Assembly (NCBI RefSeq): GCF_000226095.1 | Contig: NC_016473.1 | Coordinates: forward strand, 744,001 to 808,000 | Source of the DNA: Thermothelomyces thermophilus ATCC 42464 | Taxonomy: Eukaryota > Ascomycota > Sordariomycetes > Sordariales > Chaetomiaceae | DNA: 64,000 bases | Direction of reading: 5' to 3' | Shown: piece after piece, positions 34,601-45,858 of the stretch | How the letters are laid out: each line of letters begins with the position of its first letter | Position numbering within the stretch: position 1 is the first letter of the stretch | Notes under the pieces: generated by a model | Databases searched by the model: none | What the model was told of the DNA's origin: nothing | The model's input: only the letters and a program-made list of their open reading frames with translations | Program-made: the position numbers and the translations under genes

Positions 34601-37600
34601 TTCCTCAACGGTAGGCACTTTCAGTCGGAGCCGTGGAAGAACATGGTGGCGCGGATCGACGAGTTCCGCCAGCGTGACTTTTGCGCCGACATCGAGGTCA
34701 AGCAGCAACCAAAAGGGCTGCAGCGGGGCAAGCTTATGCAGTATCAGCTTGACGGCCTCAACTGGATGCTTTATAACTTTCGTGAGGAGCGCAGCGTCAT
34801 CCTCGCTGACGAGATGGGCCTTGGCAAGACCGTCCAGGTCGTCGCCCTCCTCTCCAGCTTCATCCAGGATAACCCGAGAGTATGGCCATTCTTGATCGTC
34901 GTCCCCAACGCGACATGCGCAAACTGGCGTCGGGAGATCAAGAAGTGGGCTCCCGACCTCAGGGTCGTGGCCTACTATGGCGGGAGAGTCTCCCAGAGGC
35001 TTGCCCTGGACTATGAGCTCTTTCCGAACGGGCCGCGGGAAATGAAGGCGCACGTTGTCATCATGTCTTACGAATCGGCCAAGGACAATGAGACGCGCTC
35101 TCGTTTCGGCAACACGAAGTGGGCGGGCTTGGTCGTCGACGAGGCCCAAGCTCTCAAGAACGACGAGAACACGTTATACAGAGCCCTCCAGGCCCTGCGC
35201 ATCCCGTTCAAGTTGCTGCTTACCGGGACGCCTTTGCAAAACAACAAGCGCGAGCTGTTCAACCTCCTGCAGTTCATCGACCCGTCCTTCCGGGCCGAGG
35301 AGCTTGACCAGCAATTCGCTCAGATCACGTCGGAGAACCTGCCCGAGTTGCACAGTCTGATCCGGCCTTATTTCCTTCGCCGGACAAAGGCCGAGGTCCT
35401 CACCTTCCTTCCTCCGATGGCGCAGATCATCCTCCCAGTGAGCATGACCGTCTTGCAGGAGCGCCTGTGCAAGTCGATCATGCAACGGAACCCGGAGCTC
35501 ATCCGGTCCGTCTTCGTCCAGGGCAAACTCAAGGCCAACGAGAGGGCCGGTCTGAGTAACATCCTCATGCAGCTGCGCAAGTGCCTGTGCCACCCGTTCA
35601 TTTATAGCCAGGCCATCGAGGACCGGGGCGCCCCCCCGGAGGTGGCGCGCCGTAATCTGATTGAAGCCTCGTCCAAGCTTATGCTGCTCGAGATTATGCT
35701 GCCGAAGCTGAAGGAGCGCGGTCACCGAGTGCTTCTGTTCAGCCAGTTCTTGGACCAGCTCACAATCTTGGAGGACTTCTTGGCTGGCTTGGGCCTCCGG
35801 CATGAGCGTCTCGACGGCCGTCAGTCGAGTATGGAGAAGCAGAAAAAGATCGACGCCTTTAACGCGCCCGACTCGGACATCTTCGCCATGCTGCTCTCCA
35901 CGCGAGCAGGCGGCGTGGGTATCAACCTGGCTACCGCGGACACGGTGATCATCCTGGACCCTGACTGGAACCCGCACCAAGATATCCAGGCGCTGTCGCG
36001 CGCTCACCGCATCGGGCAGCGCAAGAAGGTGCTCTGCTTCCAGCTGATGACGGTGGGCTCGGCCGAGGAGAAGATTCTCCAGATTGGTAGGAAGAAGCTC
36101 GCTTTGGACCATCTGCTCATTGAAACCATGGACAATGAGGAGGATGCTCCGAACGACGTTGAGTCGGTTCTCAAGCACGGCGCGGCCGCCCTATTTGGCG
36201 AGGGTAAGAAGAAAGAAACCATCACCTACGACTCGGCCGCCGTCGATAAGCTCCTGGACCGCTCCATGATCGAGGAGACCAAGACCGGAGACGACAAGTC
36301 GGCGGAATCTGCCTTTGCCTTTGCCCGCATCTGGGCCAACGACGAGGGCACGCTTGCAGAGGAGCTGCAGGAGGAGACCGAGCAGACTATCAACATGAGC
36401 GTCTGGGACCAGATCTTACAGCAGCGCGCGGAGGAGGCTCGGCGTGAGGCGGAGCGCAACATGGAGAAGCTCGGCCGGGGCGGCCGTCGCCGCGGAGTAG
36501 GTGGTTTTCCAGTCGTTGTCGAGAGGCCTCGGCTAACCAATGCATGCAGGCTGCCAACTATACGGGCCCCCGATTCGAGTTCGACGAGGCTCAGGAAGCT
36601 GCCGCAGCTGCAGAGAGCGATCGGGGCTCCGTCGACGGCGATTTTGTCGGCAGCGATAAGAGCGAGCCCGAGTCCACCGACGAGGACACTGTGCGGTCGG
36701 GTGAGTCTAGCAGAACTAACATGCGGAATCCAGGCAGACAAGGTACGAGAAAGTCTCCTTCTAAGGCTACCGCGCGGAGTGCCAGTCGCACTCCGGTCAC
36801 GCCCAAGGCCAAGCCCCGCAAGTCAATAGCACCGAAGACCAACAGCTCACGAAAGGCCAAGCAGACTCCGAATCACTCGACGCCCGGGCCGCGATCAAGA
36901 AGATCCGCGACTCCCGCTACTCCCGCGAGTACTCCCGCGAACCCCGGAACCCCAAAGTCAAGGGGCCAGAAGCCACAACCACTGCGGTCCTCCGGCCGCC
37001 GCCAGCCGAAGACACCGACGAAAACAACAAGGCCCTCGCCCAGAAACCCCCCGGCAAAAGGGGTCGGCCGCGCAAACACCCAGAGCCGGCGGGCCAACAC
37101 CAAGCTACCACTGCCCCCGCTCGAGCTGGTGCCGCAGGACCAGGGGCAGGAACAGGAACAGCATCAGCAGGAACACTGGCAGGACATCCAGCCACCGGCA
37201 GACGCAACCCAAGCCAGAACAAGCTCATCCGAAAAACCCTGCCAGGTGAAGGCATCGCCTGGACCGTCGACGATGTGAAGGTCGACCCAGGCCGGCGCTC
37301 ATCAGTTCCTCCTCCCAGACCAATCATCCAAAGTACTACCCCCATCCCTGTCCCCAAGATCCCCTCCTACACTCCTATCGCAACTTCTGTTGCTTCCCCT
37401 CTTTTTTCGAATCCAGCAGCAGCACCGGCAGCGGTTCCAGTCCACAGCATACCGCCGCCGCCGCCGCCGCCGCCAGCACCTGCACCAGCAGGGCCCTCCT
37501 CCATCGCGCCGGTTGAAGCCCAGATGCAGTTCCAGGCCTGCTTTGTGTGCCGATACACGCACCCGACGACGTGGGAGTGCCCGGAGATGCGGTCAGAGGT

Positions 37601-37784
37601 GCATCTGCGGTTGCTCCTGGACCAGCTCAAGAGCGTGTCGGGACCAGTCGCGGGCGAGGAGGGCGCGGGCGCGGGCACGGTGGCAACGGCGGCGCTCGTG
37701 GCCCAGCAGAGGAGGGCGTTCGTGTTGGAAAAGCTGAGGCAGATCAAGGCAGAGCAGGTGGCTGCTGCTAGTAGTGGTCATTGA
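31636..37784 (+). CDS. mit1: Mit1/CHD3-type chromatin remodeler (PHD, chromo, SNF2)
   Basis: Proposed exons 31636-32007, 32873-36496, 36550-36700 and 36766-37784 give 1721 aa. Domains: PHD finger about 346-395 (CDSCGFDE...CRFC); a second Zn cluster about 418-517 (CQACYGKNPSC, CGRCRRAWHYEH, WMCKAC); chromo-like segments near 553 (EYLVKWENKSYNHCIW) and 665 (IYVKFEGLGYDDAVWD); SNF2 ATPase from 745 with Walker A DEMGLGKT near 770, motif II DEAQ at 880, and helicase-C 1080-1173 ending RAHRIGQ. The tail has an AT-hook (KRGRPRKHP, near 1480) and a Cys/His motif (CFVCRYTHPTTWECPE, near 1641). Mit1 is the remodeler of the SHREC-type silencing complex in fission yeast. Intron 1 (865 bp) is long and may hide an alternative start; intron 3 is inferred from a frame change. 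An ATG at 31654 is also possible. Confidence 0.82.
32563..32565 (+). promoter_or_regulatory. Candidate alternative start codon for the remodeler
   Basis: Within the long first intron, CT-rich leader-like DNA ends in GTCAAGATG followed at once by GTAAGA, a good splice donor. Splicing from 32565 to the acceptor at 32872 is also phase 0, giving M-DEEDDYIMQFG and a protein lacking the 124-residue first exon. Either this is an internal promoter with its own first exon or a chance match. Confidence 0.35.
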
Positions 37785-40021
37785 TCGTTAAGGGGTGTGA
37801 GGTAGGGGAGGAACAAGGTGGGAGTCAAGGCTGGGTTGAGTGGGCGGATGTGGTGGAGGCCGTAAACGGTTTACGGTCACATGCGGAAGGCGTCGACTTC
37901 CTTTTTTTTTAATATGAAGAAAAGGAATTGCTTAGGGAGAAGTTTCGGGAAACGAGAGCAGATCTCCTCTTTCTGCATCGGCGGGCGCCGGGATACCATT
38001 CTGCTCCACGGGGAAAGGGGCCATATTGATTTTTTTTCTTTTCTTTTTCAGTTTATCTTTCCTCTGAGCATAACCAGCTGGCGCATCACGGAAGGCATAC
38101 GTATATCGATTTTAGAAGGCATCCCATCCGGGATAGGCATGGCAACGGTTTGGGTCTGAGGATAGCGTTGCATCAGGGGATGAGCGACATCCCGGGCGGA
38201 AATCGGGAAATGGATGCGAGTTGCGTCTTTGGTTCCATCAATCTATAGTATTTCTCTTGCTTTCTGCTCTCTTCTTTTCACCGATCAATATGACGAGGCA
38301 GTTCCGGTGAGAGAGAGAGAGAGAGAGAGAGAGATAGCGCGGGAGAGAGACGGGCGTTTGCGTTTGGCGGTAACAAGCTGCGGGTCGGATTCAGGAATGT
38401 CAACAACAGGGCGGAAACGACGTGGCCATGAGCGTGCCGCATTTTTTTTTGAAAGGACATACGACAAACACCGAGCTGTGCTCTGAACCTCAAAGACCTG
38501 AAAAAGGAGGAGGGGAGAGAAATGTACGGTACATGGAGTTACATGGACGGCTTACTTGCATATAGAGCGTGTCATGTTGATTCCGACTTATGCTCATTCT
38601 TGGCCCTTGATTCAGTCATTCGGGAACTCCATACCGGCAATGCACGTACACACATACCTGTACGGAGAGTATGTGCGTATGGTATGGTCTCTCTCTCTCT
38701 CTCTTCACTCCCGCTTACCACAACTAACGCCGAAGCCGAAACCCCTAGTCCTGGACCCCTGCAGGGACTGAGATCTCTGCCAGGTTTGTGTCCCCGCGTC
38801 GTTGTGTCTCCTTTCTTCTCCTTTTTCCTTTTTATATTTTTCTTCTTTCTTTCTTGTCCTTTCTCTCCCCCACCTTAGTCTAGCGCCTTCCTGCTCCAAT
38901 GTCTCCTTCAGGTCGCACGTACCCGGTCCACGTCTTGTCTAGCCGCTGTTTGTCACGTGGAGAGAAGCGGTGATTTTGATACAAGGCAGAGCTGGTGGTT
39001 TGTTTATTTATTTATTTATTTATTTCTTTGGATGCAGGTATCCGGAGCAGGACGCAGGGAACCTTATTTGAGCCTTTGGTGGGCGTTTGCAGTCGCTTTC
39101 TGCCGGTTTGAGGAAACAGGTTTGGATTGCCGTGATGCTAGCCATGGAGGTTTCCGAGTGAAAGAGGGGACAAAGTGCTGGACAACAGGATCGGGCCTGG
39201 TATGGCAAAGAAGGGGAAGGATGCAGTGGCCGGCTTGCTTGGACGGCGTGTTGTTGCTGGCTTAAAGGGGGCCAGGTCAACCTGCGCAGTCAGCAGGACG
39301 ACAGGGAGACTGAACGAGCGACGCGGCCATATCACAACCTCCCTTCGTTCTTTTGCTGCTGAGGTCTCGGAATCTCGGGCTCGCCTTAGATACCGTCACT
39401 CGTCATCGTCGTCTCACTGTCGGGCTTCCACCACCGCAACAAGTCAGCCCTGCCCCCTGGGCGGCAGAAAAACACGAGGCAACCGACCGTAGGCCCTGTC
39501 CTGCTGTCGTGACACCGCGTGTGACGCCCTGCCGCGGCCGGTTGCTCCAGTCAAGAGCGGCCAAACGGTTCCGCAACACCTCCTTTCTCGGCCTACAACA
39601 CGCTGCCTGTCCTCCTCTTGTTTTCCCATCCGCCCCCCGCCCCCCCTTTTTGTTACCCTTTCGCCATACCGATCACGTCCCCGGCCATCGCGAGACAGGC
39701 GGTCAAGGGACGACAGGCAGGTGCCCGGCGCGGGTTGCTGTCCAGCCTCGTCTTCGCTTGTCGGTCCGTTTGCACTCGGTCAGGCCTCCCCCGCTCCTGT
39801 GGTGTGGCATCTAATTCCCTGCCTTGGTTTCTCCAGGCGGCCTGCACCGGTCCTGGCTTCTTCTTCTCTTTCTTCTTCTTCTTTTTCTTCTTGCTATTCC
39901 GGAGCCTCTCTCATTTTGGGAGACTTCACCCGGCAGATCCTCCCCGGCTCGTTCTGCGGTCTTAAGGTCTTGAGAACGATCATATACCTCCTCCACTCTT
40001 CTACGACGAGCCGACTCTACC
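37785..40021. other. Intergenic, 2.2 kb, upstream of the CCCH gene
   Basis: Contains (GA)n at 38311-38333, CT runs near 38690, a TTTA tetranucleotide run at about 39001-39025 and a CT-rich leader from 39.8 kb. The frames here lack coding bias. No gene seen. Confidence 0.55.
38311..38333 (+). repeat. (GA)n microsatellite
   Basis: About eleven GA units in intergenic DNA. Confidence 0.8.
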
Positions 40022-40768
40022 ATGAACCAGACCAAAGACCTCCAGACGAAACACGATCCCGTGTCTGGCTCGATGTCTTCTTCAGAGATTTCCAGGTCTT
40101 CTTGTTACACCATCGAGCCGATCCGCCCCCTTGCCGCGGTGTCCGAGACGTCCAAAATGTGCAAAATGTCTCCAACAATAAGCACTCCTCCCACGACCAC
40201 GCGGCCCCCTTCGCCCCCGCCAGTCGAATATCCTCCCACGGGCGCCATCAGGGGCTGGCCGCCGATGACTCCGTCGTACTCGCCCGCTCGGCCGTTTGCC
40301 TCAGAGTCGCCGTCGCGGTGCGCGGTGCTAGGCGCCGGCCGAAGCGCACAGAGACTGAACGATTACTGCGCCGAACTCAAGACTCTGGTGCTGGACGACA
40401 ACAGGATGAGCGGCGGCAGCCAGAATATTGGCAATGGTATCGACGTCCTGGCCTCGGACGACCCTCTCTCTTCACACCCCGACCTCGCCGACCGTGGGGG
40501 CGTTGGCAAGCCGGAAGGCGACGACAGACTGGGAGCCAGCACCAAGATCGGAACGGGTCCTGTCGACGGCGGTCAGACTCATGAACACGGCCCTATGGGG
40601 GCCGTCTTCAGGCGTTTGCCCCGCTTCGACCAGGCATCGCGCCCCTTGGTGTCGGGCAACTGGCGGGCCAAGAGCGCCGCCGAGGCATCCCGGCCTCAGC
40701 TGATGACGGTCAACGGGGTACAGCTCTCTCCCGTGACCACGGGAGGCCAGGCGCAACAACAACAACAA

Positions 40769-40800
<32 letters not shown>

Positions 40801-41599
40801 CCCTCGGCCTCTCTTTCTTGGCACCACGACTCGCAACCCCTTGACTGCCTCTGCCAACCTGGGCATGGCGACGGGCTTTGGTCAGCCGAACCTGACTTCG
40901 CACCCTCCGCCGGCGCCCGTGTCATTGTCGACGCCCGCTTCGATGGGATCCTTTGCGCGCGGCGGCGGTCAGGGCCAGGGACACGGGCAGGGACACGGGC
41001 AGGGACACGGGCAGGGACACCACTCATCTGCGAGCAGCGGCACCCCGAGCAGCAGTTACTCCTCCTCCTCCTCCTCCTCCTCTTCCCCCTCCTCCTACTA
41101 CTACTACCACCACCACAACAACAACAACTACCAGCACTCCTCTCCGGGGCCGGCGGCGGACGGAAGAGACGCCATGACGACGACCTTTTCCGTGTCCCTC
41201 CCGAACGACGCGGTGGGCTACTGCTTCGTGCGGCCCGACGGCCGGCGCACGCGCCTGGTACCCGTCGACATGCTGCCGTATCCGCTGCAGGGCATCCCGG
41301 CGCACGAAGCCGCCGGCGGCGAGCGGCTGGTCGCGCTGCCCGTGCCCGTCGGCGTTGGGGCGGACGGGCGGTCGAGCAACTGCCACCCCTTGATGGCTGC
41401 TGTAGGTACCTTTTTTTTTTCTTTTTTTCTTTTCTTTCCTCTGTGTTTAACGTTCGAGTTTGATCCGGGAGAGAAGGAAAGATGTCGTTCACTGACTCGG
41501 TATTGTTCGGTCGGCAGTCCCCCCCTGCCAGAAACAGTGGCGGTGATGCGATCCAGGTGAGCTTCCCCTTGGCTCTCTCTCTTCCCCCCACCCCCCACC

Positions 41600-41655
<56 letters not shown>

Positions 41656-43052
41656 TGAGAATCCAACATACCTCACCTACTTCACCTGTCTCCCCTTGCA
41701 TCTCCCCACCCCTTCCCAGGCAAAACAATAACCATGAGAAGCACGCCAGTCTGACACCATTATTCTCATCATCACTAATCCATCAGACCACAACCCCCGG
41801 CACTGCGACGGCGACGACGACGGCGGCGACGTCCGCCAAGAGGATGAAGGTCTACTGCGACAAGTGGGTGCACGAGGGTGTCTGCGCCTTCACCCAGCAG
41901 GGGTGCAAGTACAAGCACGAGATGCCCAGCGACAGGGCCACTCAGCACCAGCTCGGCCTGTTCCTGGGGTACCCCGTCTGGTGGAAGCGCCGCCAGGCAG
42001 AGCTGGCCCGGGCCCAGTTTCCGGCTTCCGGTCCGGTTTCTGTTCCGGGACCCGGTTCGGGGCCGGGTTCGGGGCCGGGTTCGGGGCCGGGTTCGGGGCC
42101 GGGTTCGGGGCCGGGGCCAATTCGGGACGGAGAGCGGCCTTGTTCGGCTTCTTCTTCCTTTTCTTCTTCTTCTTCTTCCTCCTCCTCATCATCACAATCA
42201 TCATCATCCTCCTCCTCCTCCTCCTCCTCGTCCGCCGCCGTCGCCTCTTCTTCTCCCTCATCGTCTTCTCCTTCACCTGCCGGAGGCGGGGGGCTGCCTG
42301 CCACGCGCTGGGGGAGCGGCAGCGGATCGCTCCCGGCGAGGGAGAAGCTCCTCCTGCCACCATCGTGGCGGACTCCCGCGTCCCCGGTCGACCAGCAGCA
42401 GCACCACCAGCACCAGCAGAAGTCCCCTCACCGCGCATGCCCTGAGCAGGTCCTCCAGGGCCGCAACGGGCACGGGCTATTCGCCAGCAGAACTTGGCAT
42501 CGAGAGGAAGAGCAGCGGCACCGCCCCCCGGGCCAGTTCAGCAACAACAACAACAACAGCAGCAACAACAGCAGCAGCAGCAATAGCAGTAGCAGCAGTA
42601 GTTCGGCTTTCAAGGCAGCCTGCACCTTCGGTAAGTAAACACCGCTTTCTATAAGGGGCTTTCTATAACCCCTTATTTAATCCCTCCCTCCGGGGTGTTA
42701 TGTTACACGGTTCGTTCCCAGAACTCTCTAATTAACCAACCCGACGGGACCAGCATTTCCGTCGGCCACCACCACCACCACCAACAACACTAACACCACC
42801 ACCAACACCACCTCCATTAACAACAAGACAACGTCCTGCAGCGCCGGCGCCGCACACACGACCCCGACATCCCCCTACGGTCCCATCGCGCCGCCGCCGC
42901 CGCCGCCGCCGCAGCCGCTGCCCTCTGCGCGCCCAAATGGAAACGACAAGGACGACAAGGACGACGAGGAAAACAACAGGGCGGGCGGCCCGCCCCGACA
43001 ACGTTCGCCTTTGACGGGAGCGAACGCACAGGCGGGAGGCCAGGACCGGTGA
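40022..43052 (+). CDS. CCCH zinc-finger protein with long low-complexity regions
   Basis: Exons 40022-41401, 41518-41556, 41787-42630 and 42754-43052 give 853 aa; all joins are GT..AG and in frame. Exon 2 is a 39-nt microexon coding 13 residues. The one recognisable domain is a C-x8-C-x6-C-x3-H finger at residues about 497-517 (YCDKWVHEGVCAFTQQGCKYKH), followed by EMPSDRATQHQLGLFLGYPVWWKRRQAEL, a block conserved in fungal homologues as I recall them. The rest is disordered: poly-Gln (about 40757-40800), a Gly-Gln-Gly-His repeat, poly-Ser, a Gly-Ser-Gly-Pro repeat and further Ser and Asn runs. CCCH fingers usually bind RNA, so an RNA-regulatory role is likely but unproven. Start is in CTACCATGAA context. 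Intron 2 contains a 47-nt T run. The exact downstream splice sites are read from frame only. Confidence 0.8.
40967..41020 (+). repeat. 12-bp coding minisatellite (Gly-Gln-Gly-His)
   Basis: Four to five copies of a GGGACACGGGCA-type unit in exon 1 of the CCCH gene, coding alternating GQGH residues. Confidence 0.85.
41608..41654 (+). repeat. Poly(T) run of 47 nt inside an intron
   Basis: Follows a C-rich stretch within intron 2 (41557-41786) of the CCCH gene. Confidence 0.9.
42054..42118 (+). repeat. 12-bp coding minisatellite (Gly-Ser-Gly-Pro)
   Basis: About five copies of a GGTTCGGGGCCG unit in exon 3 of the CCCH gene. The array keeps all reading frames open, so large antisense frames over it are artefacts. 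Confidence 0.85.
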
Positions 43053-44214
43053 AATCGAGGATTAGCAGGAGGAGAAGGAGGAGGAGGAGGAGGAGGAGGA
43101 GGAGGTGGTGGTGGTGGTGGTAAAATGGGATGGGGTAAGTGAAAAAGGGGGGGAGGGGGGGGCTAAGGAGGTAAAGGAGGGGCGGGATGGGTAGACAATA
43201 GGGTACTATGGGAAGCGCTGTAGTATGGGTGGGGGGAGTATGATATGGCTCTGTTCATTTTTCTCTTTTCCTTTCTCTTTCTCTTTCTCTTTTGCATTTT
43301 CCTCCTCTCGGTTCTGCTTCCCTTTTCTTTTTCTTTTCTTTTTTTTTTCCTCGTCCTCTTTTTCTCGCGTCGTCATACCTCATATCTCCCCGCTCCCAGA
43401 CATGATTGAACGCCCGTTTCCCGTATTGTTCTCTCGCTCAGCAAAGCAGAAAAAATAGCAAAACAAAAAGGCTAAGGATAGTCATTGATGGAGGGAGGTG
43501 GTCGAGACGGGGCAGGCGAATACAAAGGAGACCACACAGATCTGTATTTTGCATGGTCTTTAGGCATCATGTTCGCTTCGGCACGAACCTAAACCCGCTC
43601 CTACCACGAGATAAGAGATCATGTGTGACAACGGCAGAGGATCGAGCTCGGGAGGTATTGTCTGGCCTGGTCCATTTGCATGTGTTTCCTTTCTCAGACT
43701 GAGGCTGTCAGCACCTACTGCCCAGATGTTCCAGGGAGATGGAACGAAAGGTAGGCAAGAGGATACGCGCAACATAATAACCATAAAGAGAAATAGATAT
43801 GGCGGTGCTGAGAGGGAATTGCCGGCAAGTAAACAAGCGAAAATGGGCCGTAGGAGCGAAAGTCATCCATTCTAACGGCGGCCCCTGGTGGGGTGCTCCG
43901 TCTTGGAGGGATGGGTAAGCAGCTCATATGGATAAGGGATCATGGATACGACCAGGTAGATAACGATGCGGCATGGTTCTTCCATTCCGCCTTTTGACAT
44001 AGCAAGGCCATCATCATCACACGTACCTAGTTTCCATAACCCTTCGTTCTGATGCCCAGTAATTGCCGATCCACGGCCCTTTCTCGCTTCCGTAATCCGT
44101 ACCCTAGCTTCTCCCCCCATCAGTTCGTTCAGTGTCCTTTCGGTAGAATCGAATGGGTCCCCAACACCATGCTACCGCCAGCTAAGGACGGCCCTCATGT
44201 ATTTATTGATTTAT
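43053..44214. other. Convergent 3' intergenic region
   Basis: Between the CCCH gene and CSN3. Contains a (GGA)n(GGT)n run at about 43070-43121, a T/C-rich stretch near 43258-43360 and a GTAATCCGTA motif at 44092. No gene seen. Confidence 0.55.
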
Positions 44215-45349
44215 TCAGTACGCCGCCACCACGCCCGTCATCAGATCCTCGTCCTCAACCTGGTTCACGAACGAGGAGCCATAATCCCTCTGCGCGTCCT
44301 TGCCCCCCTTCTTCTGCTGCCCGGTCAGGTACCGCACGTAGTCGCGGCTCGTGCCCAGGCGCTCGTTGGTCGCCCTGACGAGCGGCTCCACCTCCTTGAG
44401 GCGTTGTGCGGTCCGCAGCATCCTCTGCGCGAACTCGGCCTCGGAGAGCTCCTCGTTCGGCTCGTGGAAGACGAGATAGGCCGGCCCGCCGTCGATCGGG
44501 CGCTCGATGGCGCCGCGCAGCATGCCCTCGTCGATCATGTCCTTCACAAGCCGCTCGACCTCGGCCTCGGTCGCCAGCGGCGCGGCCGTCTCGGCGCTCT
44601 GCGTGCGCGCCCGGATCTGCTCGAGCGAGACGGTGGTGTAGATGTTGCGCAGGTTGATGACCTGCCACCTCTGATAGTGCTGCAGCACCAGGCGCATCAG
44701 GCTGAGGTTGTTCTCCTCGCTGAAGAACTGCGGCCCCAGGCCCTCAAACTCGGTCTTGAGCCTCTCGGCGGTGCTCTCCTCGAACGCCTTGCCGATCGAG
44801 TGATACGGCTTGCCGAGGGAGGCGAACGTCTTCTGGGCGCCGGGCGCCGTATAGCTCGGCAGCATGGGCGTCTTCCCGTTGAGCAGCAGCCCGACGAGGA
44901 TCCACTTGTTGTGCGCCTCGACCATGATCTTGCTGCACGAGTGGCTGTCCTTGGCGGGGTACGTCACGACGCGCTCAAGGGCGTCGAAGGCCTGTGCCCA
45001 CGCCCTCCGCTGGATGAAGCAGAGCCCGCGAAGGAGGTCGTACTGGAGCACGTCGCTGCTGCTCAGCTGCTTCGTCAGCCGCGTCTCGACCGTCATGTAC
45101 GACGCCGGCGGCAGATCTAAGCTGCCGAGACGCCGCGTCTCCTGCAGTCCCTTGGCCCCCGGATAGAAGACAATGTTTCTCTCCAGGAGCGGCAGCGCCG
45201 GTTCGACGTTGTCGGTTGTGAACGCGAGCTTGACCAGAGCCACGTGGTATGAGGTGAGCACCGAGCCCGTCGGATCGAGCCTCAACAGGGCTGATGTGAG
45301 GAGGTCTACCGCGACAGACGCCTGCTTCATCATCAGCTGTCGCCCCAAC

Positions 45350-45380
<31 letters not shown>

Positions 45381-45858
45381 CTGTGCCACTCACAGGAAAC
45401 AAGTCTCCGCTGACGAGCCAGTCAAGGATTCCCGCCAGCGTTTTCCCCGCGTAGCGCATCTGGCGCGCGTCGAAGGTGTTGAGGAAGACGGCGACCTTGG
45501 CCAAGAGATCTGGCTGGGGTAGGCTTTTGGCAGCCCGCACTGCGGCGAGCAGGTGTGCATGCGAGATGGAATAGACGGCTGGATCGACGTGCTGCAAAAC
45601 AAAAAGACTTGTCAGCAAACACTCTCTCCCCCTCCCCCCAGTGGCCCCCCCAACCTGGTAGCAGAGCAACAACTATCCAATGGCATCTTATCCCAAACGT
45701 ACGTCGAGGAGCTGGGCGGCGGCATCGTTGAAGTCTGATGATGCAGCCAGCTTGTCCAACTTTTGGCTGTGCGACTTCGCCGCCGAGTCGTACTGATCGT
45801 CGCCGGCGATCCCGCCAGCCGGCGGGAAGTGTAAGAGCACCGAAATGAGCTGGTCCAT
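44215..45858 (-). CDS. csn3: COP9 signalosome subunit 3
   Basis: Exons 45858-45703, 45591-45394 and 45336-44215 give 491 aa. The protein starts MDQLISVLLHFPPAG. It has helical repeats through residues about 55-330 (LLAAVRAAKSLPQPDLLAKVAVFLNTF, HNKWILVGLLLNGK), then a PCI winged helix (YTTVSLEQIRART, VERLVKDMIDEGMLRGAI, AYLVFHE) at about 370-430, and a charged tail ending VVAAY. CSN3 is a scaffold subunit of the COP9 signalosome, which removes NEDD8 from cullins in the nucleus. The second intron (57 bp) has a GTGAGT donor and CAG acceptor, but its length is 3n and it has no stop, so unspliced RNA would code 19 more residues (510 aa). The identification does not depend on that choice. Confidence 0.88.

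Noticed and set aside
36550-37278. Straight reading of the remodeler tail to the stop at 37278
   Set aside because: Codon bias, the AT-hook and the C-terminal Cys/His motif lie in the other frame from about 36870, so this end is probably an artefact of an unspliced intron.
40710-42445. Long frames on both strands over the CCCH gene repeats
   Set aside because: 12-bp and triplet repeats hold every frame open; the plus frame with the CCCH finger and splice sites is the real one.
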